Below, in pieces: positions 1 to 13,200 of a stretch of 64,000 bases of DNA; the stretch's first letter is position 1, and each line of letters opens with the position of its first letter. The stretch comes from Amphibalanus amphitrite (lineage: Eukaryota > Arthropoda > Thecostraca > Balanomorpha > Balanidae): contig NW_024881996.1 in the NCBI RefSeq assembly GCF_019059575.1, positions 62,001 through 126,000 of the forward strand. Direction: 5' to 3'. Made by a program: the position numbers and the translations under genes. The notes under the pieces are model-generated. The model was not told the origin of the DNA, searched no databases, and was given only the letters and a program-made list of their open reading frames with translations.

Positions 1-3000
1 CAATCTGACAATGACAGCAGGCCTATAATCTGTATAAATGAATACTGTGTTACGTGACAAAATCTTGCATAAAAATATTAACTTCCAAAGCCAAAATCCC
101 TGCTCGCGTCGAAGTTTGCAGCTCAAAGTAATGGGTTAAGGCCACCATATAATCCATCGCCAGTGCCGGTTCTAGCAGATTCCCACATCCGCCCGCGGCC
201 CGACGCTGGTCTGCGGGTAGCGAGGACTGCCCGACAGTTCAGACGGCTACCTTCCTATCTTCATTTGTCACATACTCCTTTGCTTAGCGAGGCGAAAGCA
301 TCAAACCATCGTCTGTCGTCACATCCCCGTCCTCCGTCCTCCGTTCATCGTCGACAGGTGACCAGTTGAGTCACATCACCAACCCTAGGTCACTCGGGAG
401 GTCAGCAGAGTCTTTGAACCGCGGGGTCACCCAGGTCGGCACCGGTCATCCCGAGCCGCTCGGATCACCGGGCTGGGCCGGGTCGGCGTTATACGACCGG
501 CTCAGTGCGGGCGCACCTCTCTTTCAGCCCCATCAGCGGCCCGAGAGGGTCTGCAGAGGGTCGGTCTGATACCGACTGGCCAGTCAAGGCCGACGGCGGT
601 CCGACGAGCCGTCTGGCTGTCACGGATGGTGCAGCAGTCAGCAGAGGCCTGTCAGATAGGTCCGCTCGGTGCAGACTGCAGTGCGTCTGGAGAGCTCAGT
701 ATCTACTATCTAGTGTAAGACACTGAACGATCTCCAGTCTGAATGTAAATGTGAATGTGAATGAAGAAGTGAATGATAGGTGCCGGCTGACCGCCGGGTC
801 TGAATCAAAGAGCTCCCATCTGTCGTACCGGCAAAGCAGATGGGACCAGCGCCTTCGGAACGGTCTGGGTTGAATGCAGAAGCAGCGGGAGCGGGATTAA
901 TAGCTGAATATAGTGAACGCAACTTGGCTGTCTCTAAGCACAACCATAAGCAAACGATCACATTGTAACCGTTTCCGTTCACAAGACTGTCAATTTAGAG
1001 TCCTCCCAATGTCACATCAGCCGCATAATCCAAAGCGTAATGAAGGCTTTGCAGTCATCATGGGCCATCACTTGACCCAGCCCGGTTAGTGCAGCCATAG
1101 CCCACACCAGGTGACGACAGGCACCGGTGGCGTCTGAGACGGCACGGCACGAGCCACCCTGGCCCACAGCAGGCGAGCATCTGGCGACACCAACCGGCTG
1201 GGGCAGTTCATGACGTCTGCAGGGAGCTCAGCTCCCGTCCCCACCCGCGCCAGCCGCGACTGGCCGCGACAGTTAGCCGTGACCCTGGAGGCTTGGGCAA
1301 TACCCAGCAGTGTAAGAATGTGAAACGGATGTCCCGTGGCGAAACGCGCAAAAGAGATGGGCTGGGAGAACGATGGATGGGATGAAGTTCACGGTCTGCT
1401 TTTTAGGCGGTGAACGAATGCCAGTGCGAACAGTTTAAGTAGTCTTCAAAGATTATCTTGTCGTGTATCCGTTTGCAAGGGTGTGGACGTTTGAACAGTG
1501 ATATAACTGCCACATGACTAGCCTGGGATGGTGCTGATGAACTTACGCAGATAGAAGTGCAGGCTGATAGCGGTACGAGAGATCATCAAATCGGCGCCGG
1601 GACATATTTTTGATGTTTTATCCACTCCGATCGTATAAACATCTAAATGAGCATGCATATTTGCAATCAGCATTCATTCAATAGACGACCTGGGAGCATC
1701 ATCGGTGATTGCCAAACACGGTTGGTTAGATCGGACGGGATGATCAAATTCCAGTCAGCTTGCCGACTTAGACTGAGGGAATCCCCTGCTAGACGCAGAG
1801 CCACCGTCACCGCAGCGAGCGCAACCTCAATCCAGGGTTATACGCAATCGCTCCGGTTCGCCAAAGCTCTGCTTTAAATCTATCCAAACTTAAAAAGCAA
1901 CAAGCATCTGAAAAACAGCCAGTCGTGCACCACACCGTCCTTACAAGTGAAAAAGGAGCACGGAGCACAAGCAATCATCTCTGATTAACTCTTGCGTTTC
2001 GAAACCAGCGTACGGCAACCTTGTAAACTCGGCTAACAGTCACATATGAGTGGAGCCATTATCATTTGCCCGACTCCCGTTTCACAATGTCCTTTGAAGC
2101 GCAGGGGTCCTGTCGAAAAAGCCATAGTCCACGACCGGCGGCGGCGAGCGTGATGAGTTGGTCCTTGGGTGTCTGCTGGAGCGAGGCGAACCAGTCCGCA
2201 GTCGGGGCCCGGTGTGACCTCCCCCGGCCCCACCGACCCCACCGCTGACCTCCCCCCGCTGACCTGTGACACCCATCCGCGCCCACCAGACCCAGCGGCA
2301 ATTATTTGTAAAATATTATTCACTTCGGCACAGTCATGTTCAAGCTTTAAAAAGTAGATTACCGATAAAAAGTAAGACAAGGTGGGTCCATTATACCGAC
2401 CGAATATAACCACCCTCTCTAATGGGCCGATATCATGCCCCTGCCTACGCACTATACTACTTAGGAGTTGGACGGTCAAATTTTGTGAAACGCTTCGTCA
2501 CGTTACTTGATGGCACGCGGCTGAATTAGCCGTCAGAGCACATCGACCGCAAGGTCATACCCAAGGGCGTTCATTATCAAAGCGACGAGTGACAAATGAT
2601 GCCACGCTTCGCTGCATATAACTCTCATAACCTTCAAAAACATCCAGCACACGCGCCACAATTATCTACAGGCGCACCGCTTCATTGCGCGTCATATTCA
2701 TCCATCCAATATGTAGCGTACGATTAGCATGATTTGTTCTGCGAAATTCCCAGGGAGCTGACCGCATACAAACGATCCTACCATGTGCCCTGAGGCGCGA
2801 TCGGCTTTTTACAGACGCCACATCATTAGCCGATGGCCGGTTAAGCCGCGTCAAATTATCGCCAATTTGCCTTGGTGATCGCATTTAGCTAGCTCCTGCC
2901 GCGGGCGCTTGCCAAGTGAATTAGAGAGAGGGAGGCAATTACATGGCTATTTGTGGGACCAGGGAGTAGTAATACGTTGCCAGAGGGTGAATGCAGATCA

Positions 3001-5352
3001 GAGAAATCGCATAAACAACCAAAAAAAGTTTGACATTTTATTTTAATTATAATGTTTGTGCCTCGAAACAAGAATGCTTTCAGGTATTTGTTGCTAGAAG
3101 AGAAACATTTCCGTAGTTATGTGCAAGTCCAGCTTGAAACATCTATTGGCCTGAGAAACCTATCGGTTATCGTGTCTCATCTGAAATCGACGAGCTTGGA
3201 AAAACAAAAACAAAACATTCGACTGATCAAGAAAACAAGCATAACCTTCCAGTTTTACTATAGAGCATAAGCAAATGAGAAGATCGTAACTTTCAAGCAA
3301 CCGAAACTCGATCATGATGTTCCTCAAAAGGATATTTTATTTCGCAAGCATTGATCACGTCTCCATCATGCTCGATCCCCCAAGATGAGACGCTAGAAAA
3401 GCTATTGCATACTACATCTCCCATTTTCTAGCATCTTCGTGCTCAACTGAGGGCTGCCGCTATCCGTTTCCGGTTAAAAGCCTTGATAGGCTTTTCACAG
3501 AACAGCACAATTACGTGAACATCGGAGATTGACGCCCCCGGAGACTTCAACGCCAACATGGGAAACTAACGAGAGACTGCAGTACCTCACAGCAGAGCAT
3601 CACCCGAGACTGCAGTTCTGGTTAGCAGAGTATCACACAGGTCGGAGCACAGCTCAGGCCGCGACGAGGAATAATGCAACGAATTGATACATCAACAGCC
3701 ATTCACGGCCAAGCTGAATGAACCACGTCGGGCCATAATACCGCCCATACTTTCCGTCATCGAGCACGAGTCGACCCTGCCTTGTCACGTAATGTCCTGC
3801 GCGTCGTGACGGGTCGGGTCAGTGCAGCGTGACGGCTCGTGACGACCGTGACCCTTCGGTCGGGTCCACTGCGATCCATACATCACACAGGTGACCCGGT
3901 GCACCGGGGCGGGTGCCAAGGCTGTCCCGGGGTCGCGGTCGCCACGGATCGGAATTGGTCCGTTATGATGGGCGTGTGACATGAACCGTGCCGTGCACGA
4001 TCGCTCTGATGGCATGGTAACGGGCAACGAACAATACACACCGTGCCCGATGGTATGTGGGCATTGTGCAATGCGTACACATGGAAACAATAGTCATTGG
4101 CATGCTAATGGATGGAGGAGGAATGGTAAATTGACGGTGGTGAAAAGTCTTAGCCTAAAAACAAACGTGGATTATAAGCGGTAAGCACATAGATTCTCAT
4201 CAAGGGGACGATGAAGGATAAGAGCAAAAGGTAAAGTAGGATCGCTTGTAAACTCAGAGGTTGCCGCGAGGGGCTAAGCAGCCTGTACCACCACTGTGCG
4301 GGCCCCATCTCGTTGGCGGCTCGTGGCCACGAGACTCGCCTCTCCCGCGGGCCGCGGAGACCGGATCGGGGCCGGCCGGCCGGTCCACAAGGCCGCCTGG
4401 TGCGCCGGGTGGCGCGGTGGCCGACCCTGCTCTCAGCCGGTCGGGGAGGTGGTGGTGGAGGTGCACCCCGCAGACACACGGTGGGCGAGACCAAGTCAAT
4501 CGGCACAGAGACACCGTCAACCGGGATCTGTTTCACATCACGCTACTAGCGCCTTCGGTCTCCATGGAAACACCGACAAACTGCATTGTGGGCGTCTCAA
4601 TTTGTTTCAAGTTTCCATGGAAACCAAAAGGGTCTCGGTTTAAGTTTGCAAGAAAATCAAAAGCGCCAGTAGCTATGAGAGAGATCCCTTTATGGAACAG
4701 GGCTCCGGCGGAAAGACGTCGAGCCGCTCAGAAGCGATGCCAGAGCCAGCCAGCTGTCAGATCCCTCTCCCGTTACCCTTGAACTCGGCGGTCGGGGACA
4801 CATTGATCGATAGGGTTTTTCAGAAGTTATTGCGGTCTGGATCGCGCTAATAGCGAGGATGGAAATTCTTTGGGTCACACGGTTCCTGGTTAGAGCCCGT
4901 GCAGAAATGAGAAACACCTGTCGGCACGAAATTCCCATCGAGGCAGCCGAGGAGCCGATCGAAGGACGAATTCTAAAGGAAAGGAATTTATGTATCACCT
5001 CCGGCTAGACCAGTCTGACTAACTGCTCTCTCGTGCAGTCCATCCTGCAGAACAACTCTCTGAAACCAGACTTACGGGTCTCCGCATACAGGAATAGGTT
5101 TCGAAACACGCTGGACCCACCTTTCTATCGCTTCCTAACGCAGCCGTTGACAGATAGTGATGATTGCGGCATTATAACATCCAGACATTTATCTCACTAA
5201 CAAACTGGTCTCGAGTTCAAGTGGCATCTTCCGTGTGTATGAAGCTTCCTCGTCTAAGTTGCATTTTAGTTTAAATCAATTGCCCCTTCCTGTGCATTAA
5301 CAAAAATTACTAACATGCGCGCTGACACCTATTATTGTTTGTGTGCCGGCAG
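1..5352. other. non-coding upstream region
   Basis: No open frame here has coding character; the short frames are scattered and overlap on both strands. The stretch ends with a pyrimidine/TG-rich run and an AG at 5351-5352, which serves as a splice acceptor for the following exon, so at least the right part is probably intron of that gene. I found no convincing first exon or signal-peptide exon. A GC-rich patch at 4260-4480 gives overlapping frames on both strands, as expected from base composition alone. Confidence 0.5.
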
Positions 5353-7319
5353 GTGGCGGCTGTGCCGACATGTCTCTCTTCAACTACATGCTCTACTACT
5401 ACCTGATCCAGGCGCAGAACAACCACGACAAGCACAGCCAGGCCGACCAGATGGCGGCCGCGCTGCTCAAGCTGAAGCGGTCGCGGGGCACCGACCCGAT
5501 CCCCACGCTCATCAGCACCACGGCCGGTCAGAACGCGCTGCTGGCCATGCTGCAGAGCGTGGCGCAGAACAACCCGGCCCAGCTGCTGACGCTGCTCACG
5601 TCTATCCGTGGCGGCGGCGTGGCGCCGCAGCCGCAGCCGGCCGCCGGCTTCAGCCAGGGCTTCGGCCAGGGCTTCGCCGGCGGCGGCGGCGGCTTCGGCG
5701 GCGCCGGCGGCAATGGCTTCGGCGGCTACCCCTCGCGGGATCAGCTCTACCAGCAGGGCTTCCCGCCGACCGGTGGCTCCGGCTTCGGCGGCCTCCAGGC
5801 CAGCAGGACGCTCTACAGCCCGCAGGTACAGGCGCAGGCGCTATACCGGCCACAGCCGGCCGCCACCGCGCACCTTCCGTTTGCCATCGGCGATGAGAAG
5901 CTTGACAACTCGCTGCAGTTCTCACCATCGCTTCGCCGGCAGGTGTACGCGCCACAGCCGGAGCTGGAGCCGACGCCGGCGCCCGCGCGCACCATCATCC
6001 GCGAGCCGAGCACGCGCCTTCACGTCAGCACGGTGACACTGGTCACGACCGTCCTCAGCAGCCAGCGCTCGGCCGTGCCGCTCGTCTACAACGGCCAGTC
6101 CACCACCACGGAGATCATGGCGACCGCCACGCACACGCTGACGGCCACACAGCTGCAGACGCTCGCCGTCGTCGTCACACCCACTGTGGTCGAGGCGAAC
6201 GGACAGACGACGACGCTGTACGGCGGGACCGGAGCGCCGTCGGCCGAGATTGTCACGGACCTCAACTACCACGACGAGCCGACGCCCGCGACGGCGGCGA
6301 CCATCACGCCGACCGCGCAGCCACAGCCGGTTGTGGCCACGGCCGCACTGGAGGGTCTGCCGGCGCCGGCAGCGCAGCAGGCAGCCGCCGCGCTCGGCCA
6401 GCTGCTCCTCCAGCCGGGTCAGACGCCGCCGCTCGGACCTGTAGCCGCCCAGGAGACAACTACCACGACCACAACCACGACCACCACCACCAAGAAACCT
6501 GACCGGCTTCTGGCGCTGCTCAAATCCCGCGCGCAGGCCCGGCGGAGAGGTACCCCGAGGCTCAGCGCTCCGCGACGCGGCGACCCGCGCAGGAGGAAAA
6601 AGAACGACAGCTCGGAGGAGGAGGACGATGAGGATTACGAGCAGCAGCCGCACGTCAGCACCAGTGTGTCAGTGAGCGTCTCCGAGCCGGGCCAGCCGGC
6701 GTCGTCTCCGGTGCAGCTGGTGAACGGCGTGCCTGTGGTGCAGGCGGTGCCGGTCAGCACCAGCACGCCGGCACCAGCGCCCGTGTTCCGGCCCGACCCG
6801 GTGCCGGTCTACGTGGAGAAGGACGGTGTGCTGGTGATCGCGGCCGCGCCCCTGCAGCCGGCAGCGCCCACCGCCACGCCGGCCGCTCCCGTCTTCAGGC
6901 CGGAGCCGGAGACGCCGGCGCCGACGCCTGCTCCGACACCGGCGCCCACAGCCGCGCCGGTGACGGAGCAGGTGGTCATCGCCGCAGTGACGCCGTCACC
7001 AGCACCGTCACCGAGCCCGTCACCGTCCTCAACACCAGCGCCGACACCGGCACCGCCCGACGACTTCAGCTTCGACTTCGAGGAGACGGTGTACGCCAGT
7101 CCTTCGACGTCGACGGAGAAGGTGGTGACTGAGGAGGACTTCCAGAACCTGCTGGACGGCACGTTCGTCATCCTCGCCCAGTCGCTGCCGGAGGCGACGT
7201 CCTCCGCGGCGCCGGCCGCCGCGCAGGAGGAGGAGGGCAGTGGACACTCAGACTCGGACGTCAAGGTGTCCGTGTCGTACGCGGTCTCGACCAGCGTGTC
7301 GGAAGGTCGGCGGAGATAG
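5353..7319 (+). CDS. Gly/Pro/Thr-rich probable extracellular protein, 3' exon (DUF4758-like)
   Basis: This is one long 3'-terminal exon ending in TAG at 7317-7319. The frame is already open at the acceptor AG (5351-5352), and the first in-frame ATG is at 5370 (649 codons), so a 5' exon carrying a signal peptide may be missing. Counting from that Met: residues 1-85 are helical and rich in Leu, Gln and Asn; 85-135 are Gly/Phe-rich; about 216-273 form a Thr/Val block beginning STVTLVTTVLSS, which resembles the repeat of arthropod DUF4758 proteins (from memory, not searched). After that come a Thr run (about 363-375), a basic stretch, an acidic DSSEEEDDEDYE segment near 412, and Pro/Ala/Thr-rich low-complexity sequence to the end. 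Two Ser/Val motifs (VSTSVSVSVSE and a C-terminal SYAVSTSVSE) recur. Codons are strongly G/C-ending, supporting real coding. The molecular role is unknown; a cuticle, cement or mucin-like matrix role is only inference. Confidence 0.8.
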
Positions 7320-10300
7320 TCACATGGACGCCCGGCGGCCCCACAGCCGCCAGTCTTGTTACGGACCGCCGCGCGCGGTATGTGCGTCTACTGAGCCAGT
7401 GAGCGCCGCGGCGCCCAGCGCGTGGCCGTGGGAGAGAGACACACGCTGACCGAGTGGAACCGAGGCGCCCGCGTGGCGTGCGCGCGCGCGTTGCTCAACC
7501 GATTGCAGAGTGGCTGTTGCTCAAGCTGGGAGCGGGCGGCGCGGAGACGGCTCAGAGGCGACACTGACGCCCGAGTTCCCAGCCGGCGCTGTGCGCTGGC
7601 CGGCGACCGTGCGGTCGTACCACCCAGAAACCGAACCGTGTGGCCGTCCGGCGTGTCTCACGCCGCGTGGTTGGGAGAGACGGGATGGCTAGTCCACCCC
7701 TACCGGCAGGAAGGGCTGGTCCCGAGGACGGAGGCTGAGGAGAGGAGTGAGCGAGCCACACCCGACGCGTGACCGTCCCGCCAGCGTCCGAGCGCGATAA
7801 TACTCCGGGGCTGCGATAGTCGACACGCCAACCACTGCGGTACTGGGTCAGCCGCTCAGACGCCCCACAAAAAGACATGACCGGCCACGCCGAGCCGTTA
7901 TGCAGACACGCAAACGACTGACTCGGCAGATCGACATAGACTTGTCTGACTACGCCCGACCCGGCTGCGTGACTTGGCATACGCCACGGCAATCAACGGC
8001 CTACCAAAGGATCAAGGCTCATCGTCCGCCGTCGCCGCTGCCGACCTCGCTAAACTAACAGACCGGCAACTAACTGGACTCCAATTTGAGCTTCCGACCT
8101 CCGCACTAACTCGACCAGCGTCGATACGCCTCGCTTCCAAAACTAACCCCTTCGTTTACAGGTCGAGCGACCCGGTCCGCGACCACAGGCTTACAGGTGA
8201 TGACACGGTGCCCCGGTGACTGACGACTGAACTGACTGACGACTGCCCCCGTCCACAGCTCCGACTGCCGCAGTCCCTCTGCGCCTCCCGGGGCCACGAC
8301 CCGAGCCAAGTCCCAGCTGCCGCGACACACAGCGGAACGGCGGGATAGACACCACGGAATGGTCTCCGATCGCGCCGGACGGGTCCGGCAGTTTATGTTC
8401 ATTCTCGGGAATCATGCGTCGGGTGAAGAAAGTGAAGCTCAGTTTTAGCCTAGGGCAGGGGGAGAGCGGGCCCAAGGATCCAGTATGCCTTGTCCAGTCC
8501 CGCGTGTTGTCGGACAAAGCCTGATGAGGGCACTCATGTGCTCAGTGCGTGTTGTCTTTGTGTATGTCTGTCTATGTGTGTATGTGCGTGAGAGACAGAT
8601 GGATATTGTGCTGTGCATCAACTCTATGTGCTCTCACGGGCGCGCTATATTTTTTTTGACTCAAGCAATGTGCGCTGCCTGTCGAATGAATTGTCTCACC
8701 TCAGCCGATTCATGCATAATATATTGTTATTACTTGACCTTTGGCTTTTCGAGTTCATACATTTTTTTCAAACCGTACAAACATAGCATAACTTACCACA
8801 TGTCATTAAAAAAGTGTTTTGTCAGCCTTAGAATAATCAAGTTCATTTCATATTTGCTTTCATTAATATGTGTTATTTCAATAATAATGCAATGTCAGTC
8901 TGCAAGTGTCTATAGAGATGTGTGTTTGAACCATGCATGCCATGTTTTCAGCTCCACATGCCTCCGACATACCCTTATTGCTTCTCACACTGTATCACAC
9001 GCAGCAGTACCCCTGCCGAGGCCAGCAACGCACCACGGCCAGTCCAGATTCCCTCACGCGGTACTGAATCACAATGCGGCAGTAGCCAGTCGGTCACAGG
9101 GCCAGTTAGATCACCCGAGAGCCATCAACTGGTGGGAACACTGGGGCTGAAAGAAAAGTATCGGAGCCAAAGGGATAGCTCATACGGATAGGGAACTCCA
9201 GAATATTGCATTTCAAGAAAGGCGATTACATGCATTGTTTACGCGGCATTACGTTGACCGCCAATCTGTTTTGAACAAAAAAAAAAAGAGAAAAATTCGT
9301 TTCAACAAAATGTTAAGTCATATACATAAATCAAAATGACAAGTTTCTTAATCTGACATCGTTTTGAGTCGTTGTTAATCGCCTGCTCATGCGAGATAGC
9401 CTTCAGCCTTCAGTCGGACATGCACGGTCATCCGTAAAATATGGCGAGCAAAGGTCATACCTACATAACTCTCCGTCGACGAAGCTGCCAGTTATGACCA
9501 CCATCCGACCCCAAACCCTGCGTCTCAGGCACGTTTCAGAATGTAGTAGGCATGTTTCATGCCGCCGGCTAGAAATCGACCTCGGAAGGCAGGCAGTCCT
9601 TTTATCTCCGGGGATGATGCAACTCGAATCGTCCTGCTGTACCCGGGCGTTTCATGCGCTGAGGTTCTTGTGGACCGATTCACTTTAGATACAGGTCATT
9701 AGATAAGCACCCCAGGGTCTATTACGAAAGGAACTCCCGAGGAAACCAAGCTATTACAACAAAAAACGTCTAATGAGAAATGAGCATCAGAAGTTCAAAC
9801 TTTCTCAGAGGATACCACATCAAACGAACAGTTTTCACACCGTATGAAGTTTATCACACGTGAAGACTGCACTCAGTGGTAACGAGCGTGTATATCATCG
9901 TCCCAGTGCTCGCACATGGCCGCGGTCCTCACGACGCTCAAAGTAATGGCTTCCTCGTGGCTATGGGAGCGGCGCACCTCCTGAGGTCGGTACTGGGGCG
10001 CTCCCCAAGGGTCACGATCAGGGGGCCGTCACGGCCGCGCGCAGGCCCTTCGGCAGATTCAGATCCAAGTGAAGGTCTCATCATTCCTACACGTCCTCGC
10101 AGATGAGAAACGTCAGGGCAGAAATGTTAAACAGAGAGTCCAATCCCTCATATCTAGGAGGATGATAGATGGGTGTTAAGTCCCGTTATTCAGCCAGAAT
10201 GACCTTTGTGATAACCCGGTCGGTCGCTGGAACTCATGTAAAATAAAAACCAATGATTTTTTAAAAGTGTAGGGACGAGGTAAACACAGGGTAAAGGGAG

Positions 10301-10639
10301 AACCTCACATAAGTTTGGTTTCAGACGCTTAATTCCCCTGAAAACTGCCGTTACGATCAAAGGAAGTCAAGTTCTTAGGTCACTGTGCTCAAGCGCGGTC
10401 AACCAAACAGCGGCGTAACTTGTTTGGTGTGCATGTAGTAGAACTATAAGATCGCATTCGCGCATTGTAGATCGATTCAGGGTCAAGTGGTGACTCGACC
10501 GCCTTGAGTTTAATTTCAAATGGCAATTAGAATGTTTTTCGTTAGCACATCAGCATATCCGATGCTAACCTTTTATTTATGCAGCTTACGAAATGCTAAT
10601 CCGAATATATGTAGGTTAGGTCATAAAAACTGTAAACTG
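7320..10639. other. 3' flank / non-coding
   Basis: No supportable gene. The first 1.5 kb is probably the 3' untranslated region of the preceding exon and intergenic DNA. An ATTAAA hexamer at 8805-8810, followed by a GT/T-rich stretch, is the best polyadenylation-signal candidate I see, but it is weak. From about 8640 to 9380 the base composition turns AT-rich. Nothing else stands out. Confidence 0.4.
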
Positions 10640-10825
10640 AAAAGCATCATTTTAACCATGGGTGTAACTTTGTATACTTTCGAGGTCCCATGTGGGACCC
10701 CAATGCGAACATTTGGGACCCCAATTGTCATTTTGGGACCCCAATAGTGGAGGCCCCCGAGACGCACCAGCTACTTAGCAAACGGAAGTCCGATGTTCAT
10801 ATAAAAGGTTCTCTGTTTAAATAGG

Positions 10826-11450
10826 AGGCCCCTTGGACAAATAGGAGGCCCCCTGAACAAGTAGGAGGCCCCCTGAACAAGTAGGAGGCCCCCCGGAAAA
10901 CAGGAGGCCCCCTGGAGAAATAGGAGGCTCTCTGGACAAGCAGGAGGCCTCCTGGACAAATAGGAGGCCCTAGACAAATAAGAGGCCCCTAGACAAATAG
11001 TAGGCCCCATGGACAAATAGGAGGCCCTCTGTACAAAAAAAGAAGCCCCCTGAACAAATAGGAGGCCCCATGGACAAGTAGGAGGCCCTCTGTACAAATA
11101 GGAGGCCCCCTGCAAAAATAGGAGGCCCCCTGGACAAATAGGAGGTCCTAGACCTAGACAAACAGGAGGCCCCTTTCACAAAAGGAGACCCCCTGGACAA
11201 ATAGGAGGCCCCATGGACAAGTAGGAGGCCCTCTGTACAAATAGGAGGCCCCCTGCAAAAATAGGAGGCCCCCTGGACAAATAGAAGGTCCTAGACCTAG
11301 ACAAACAGGAGGCCCCTTTCACAAAAGAGGCCCCCTGGACAAATAGGAGGCCCCTTTCACAAAAGGAGGCCCCCTGGACAATTAGGAGGCCCCCTGAACA
11401 AGAAGGAGGCCCCCTGGATAAAGAGGAGGCCCCCTAAAAAATAAAATAAG
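10826..11450. repeat. 20-bp minisatellite, left block
   Basis: A tandem array with unit close to GGAGGCCCCCTGGACAAATA. It varies mainly in the pyrimidine run (CCCCCT, CCCTCT, CCCCAT) and in the GAACAAG/GACAAAT part. Some longer higher-order copies occur: a segment with GGTCCTAGACCTAGACAAAC appears near 11141 and again near 11287. Because 20 is not a multiple of three and the unit lacks stops in several frames, it makes long false reading frames on the minus strand. Confidence 0.95.
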
Positions 11451-11458
11451 AGGCTACT

Positions 11459-12382
11459 TTAACCCTCGCCCGTAAACGGTGTTTTGCCACCTTCGCCCAT
11501 GCAGGGGGGGGGTTGGTGCGACCCCCCTGGCGTTTGAAAACGGAGCGTCGTAGAGCTTAGCGGAAAAAACCAACGGATTGCTCTCAACGAGATCTCGCGA
11601 TTGGTGGTATATTTTTTGGTCCTAGGTCAACATTTGACCTACTTATGACCGGTCAAAGGTCAAATTTTCGGAAAAATCTAACTTTTTCAGATTTCCGCGC
11701 CGATTGCGGCAAAATGGTAAGAGATATCGACTTGAAACCTTCACTATCGTGATCCTTGATCAATTCTCTATCGTTTGGTGTATATTTCGATGTCATAACT
11801 CTAAAAATGATGCGTTGGGAGCATCGGAAGTCTGCAAGGTCATTTGTGCATTGGGTCACGTCAGGCGTGTGACGTCACTGACCTGACCCTGACCCAAAAT
11901 GAACTACAAGAAACAACCGACGATGCCTGAAATGGATAGCAAATTCGAATTCAGGGCATCAAAATACCTACCCCGAAAAGGCATACAAGTGCAAGAAGTC
12001 ATTACAGGTCAACCGAGGTCACTGACCTTACCTTGACCTTAAGTAACCTTCAAAATGTCAACGGACATTGTGCCAATGTCAAATCAGCCAGTTGTGATTC
12101 TAAAACAATCCATCAGTGTGTCAGGTCAGTCGGCATTTATACCAATGTGAAGCAATCTCCAATTTAGTGTAAATCTGGCCGGAGGTTGTTCCCTTTATGA
12201 CGTCATAACTCCGTGACCTGACATGATCTTGACAAAAAATTTTTTACCAAAAGTTGCGCAAAGGATGCCCCAAAGGGTACTGAAAATTTGAGCAGGCTAT
12301 CTGAAACGGTTCGGCGTGTAGCTAAGAAAAACCTCAGGGGGGGGGGTTGCACCAACCCCCCCCCTACATGGGCGAGGGTTAA
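11459..12382. mobile_element. TTAA-flanked non-autonomous element, copy 1
   Basis: It begins TTAACCCTCGCCCGTAAACG and ends with the inverted form GGGCGAGGGTTAA; TTAA at each side fits a TTAA target duplication. Just inside each end is a G-run/C-run hairpin (GGGGGGGG...ACCCCCC), also inverted between the ends. The interior holds several AGGTCA/TGACCT hexamers (for example 11630-11665 and 12010-12045) and no coding frame. It interrupts the 20-bp minisatellite. TTAA targets are typical of piggyBac- and Kolobok-type DNA transposons; the class assignment is inference. Confidence 0.7.
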
Positions 12383-12384
12383 CC

Positions 12385-13110
12385 AATAGGAGGCCCCCTG
12401 GACAAATAGGAGGCCCCCTGAACACGTAGGAGGCACGCTGGACAAATAGGAGGCCTCTTGGGCAAAGAGGCCCCCTAGAAAAATAACAGGTCCCCTGGAC
12501 AAATAGGGAACCTCTTGAACAAATAGGAGGCTCCATGGACAAGTAGGAGCTAGAGGCCCTCTGTACGAATAGGAGGCCCCCTGGACAAATAGAAGGCTCC
12601 CTTAACAAAAAGGAGTCCCTTCAAAAAAAGAAGGCCCCGGGACAAGTAGGAGACCCTTGGACAAATAGGAGGCCCCTGCACAAATATGAGACCCCTAGTC
12701 GAATAAAAGACCCCTGGATAAATAGGAGGCCCCTGGACAAATAGGAGGCCCCTGAACACGTAGGAGGCCCCCTAGATAAAGGGGAAGCCCCCTGGAAAAT
12801 AGAAGCCCCCTGGATAAATAGGGGACCTTCTGGAGAAACAGGAGGCCTCCTGGACAAATAGGAGGCCCCATAGACGAATAGGAGGCCGCTTGGACAAATA
12901 GGAGGCGCCGTTAACCAAAAGGAGGCCCCCTAGACAAACAGGAGGCCCTCTGTAACAGTAGGAGGCTCTCTGTACGTACAAGAGACCGGCGCTCGACCTG
13001 TAGAAGCTTAGCTGTATGTACAATAGGAGGTTCTCTGTGCAAGTAGTCGAAGTAGGAGGCTCTCTGTACTGTACCTACAATTACAAATAAGAGGCCCCCT
13101 GGGCAACGTA
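12385..13110. repeat. 20-bp minisatellite, right block
   Basis: Continuation of the array at 10826-11450 after the inserted element. The units are more divergent here (GGAGGCCCCTGGACAAATA, GGAGGCTCTCTGTACAAGTA and similar). The block ends near 13110 in degenerate units. Confidence 0.9.
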
Positions 13111-13200
13111 GATGCAACACAAATCTGAGGTCACCTATAAAAAGCGGGACTCTGTTGGAATACCTGATTTAATAAATTATTTTCCTGATATTCAAATTAC

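Noticed and set aside
4254..4782. Overlapping GC-rich frames on both strands
   Set aside because: Open frames on both strands at once and no recognisable motif; explained by GC-rich composition.
9389..10106. Small frames in the 9.4-10.1 kb region
   Set aside because: No splice context, no motif, and ordinary length for chance frames.
10826..13110. CRISPR-like array
   Set aside because: The repeats are contiguous 20-bp units without unique spacers, in a eukaryotic genome.
10771..13120. Several minus-strand frames of 70-115 residues with GPPICPGGLLFVQ-like repeats
   Set aside because: These are translations of the 20-bp minisatellite; frames change between units and no start or splice context supports them.
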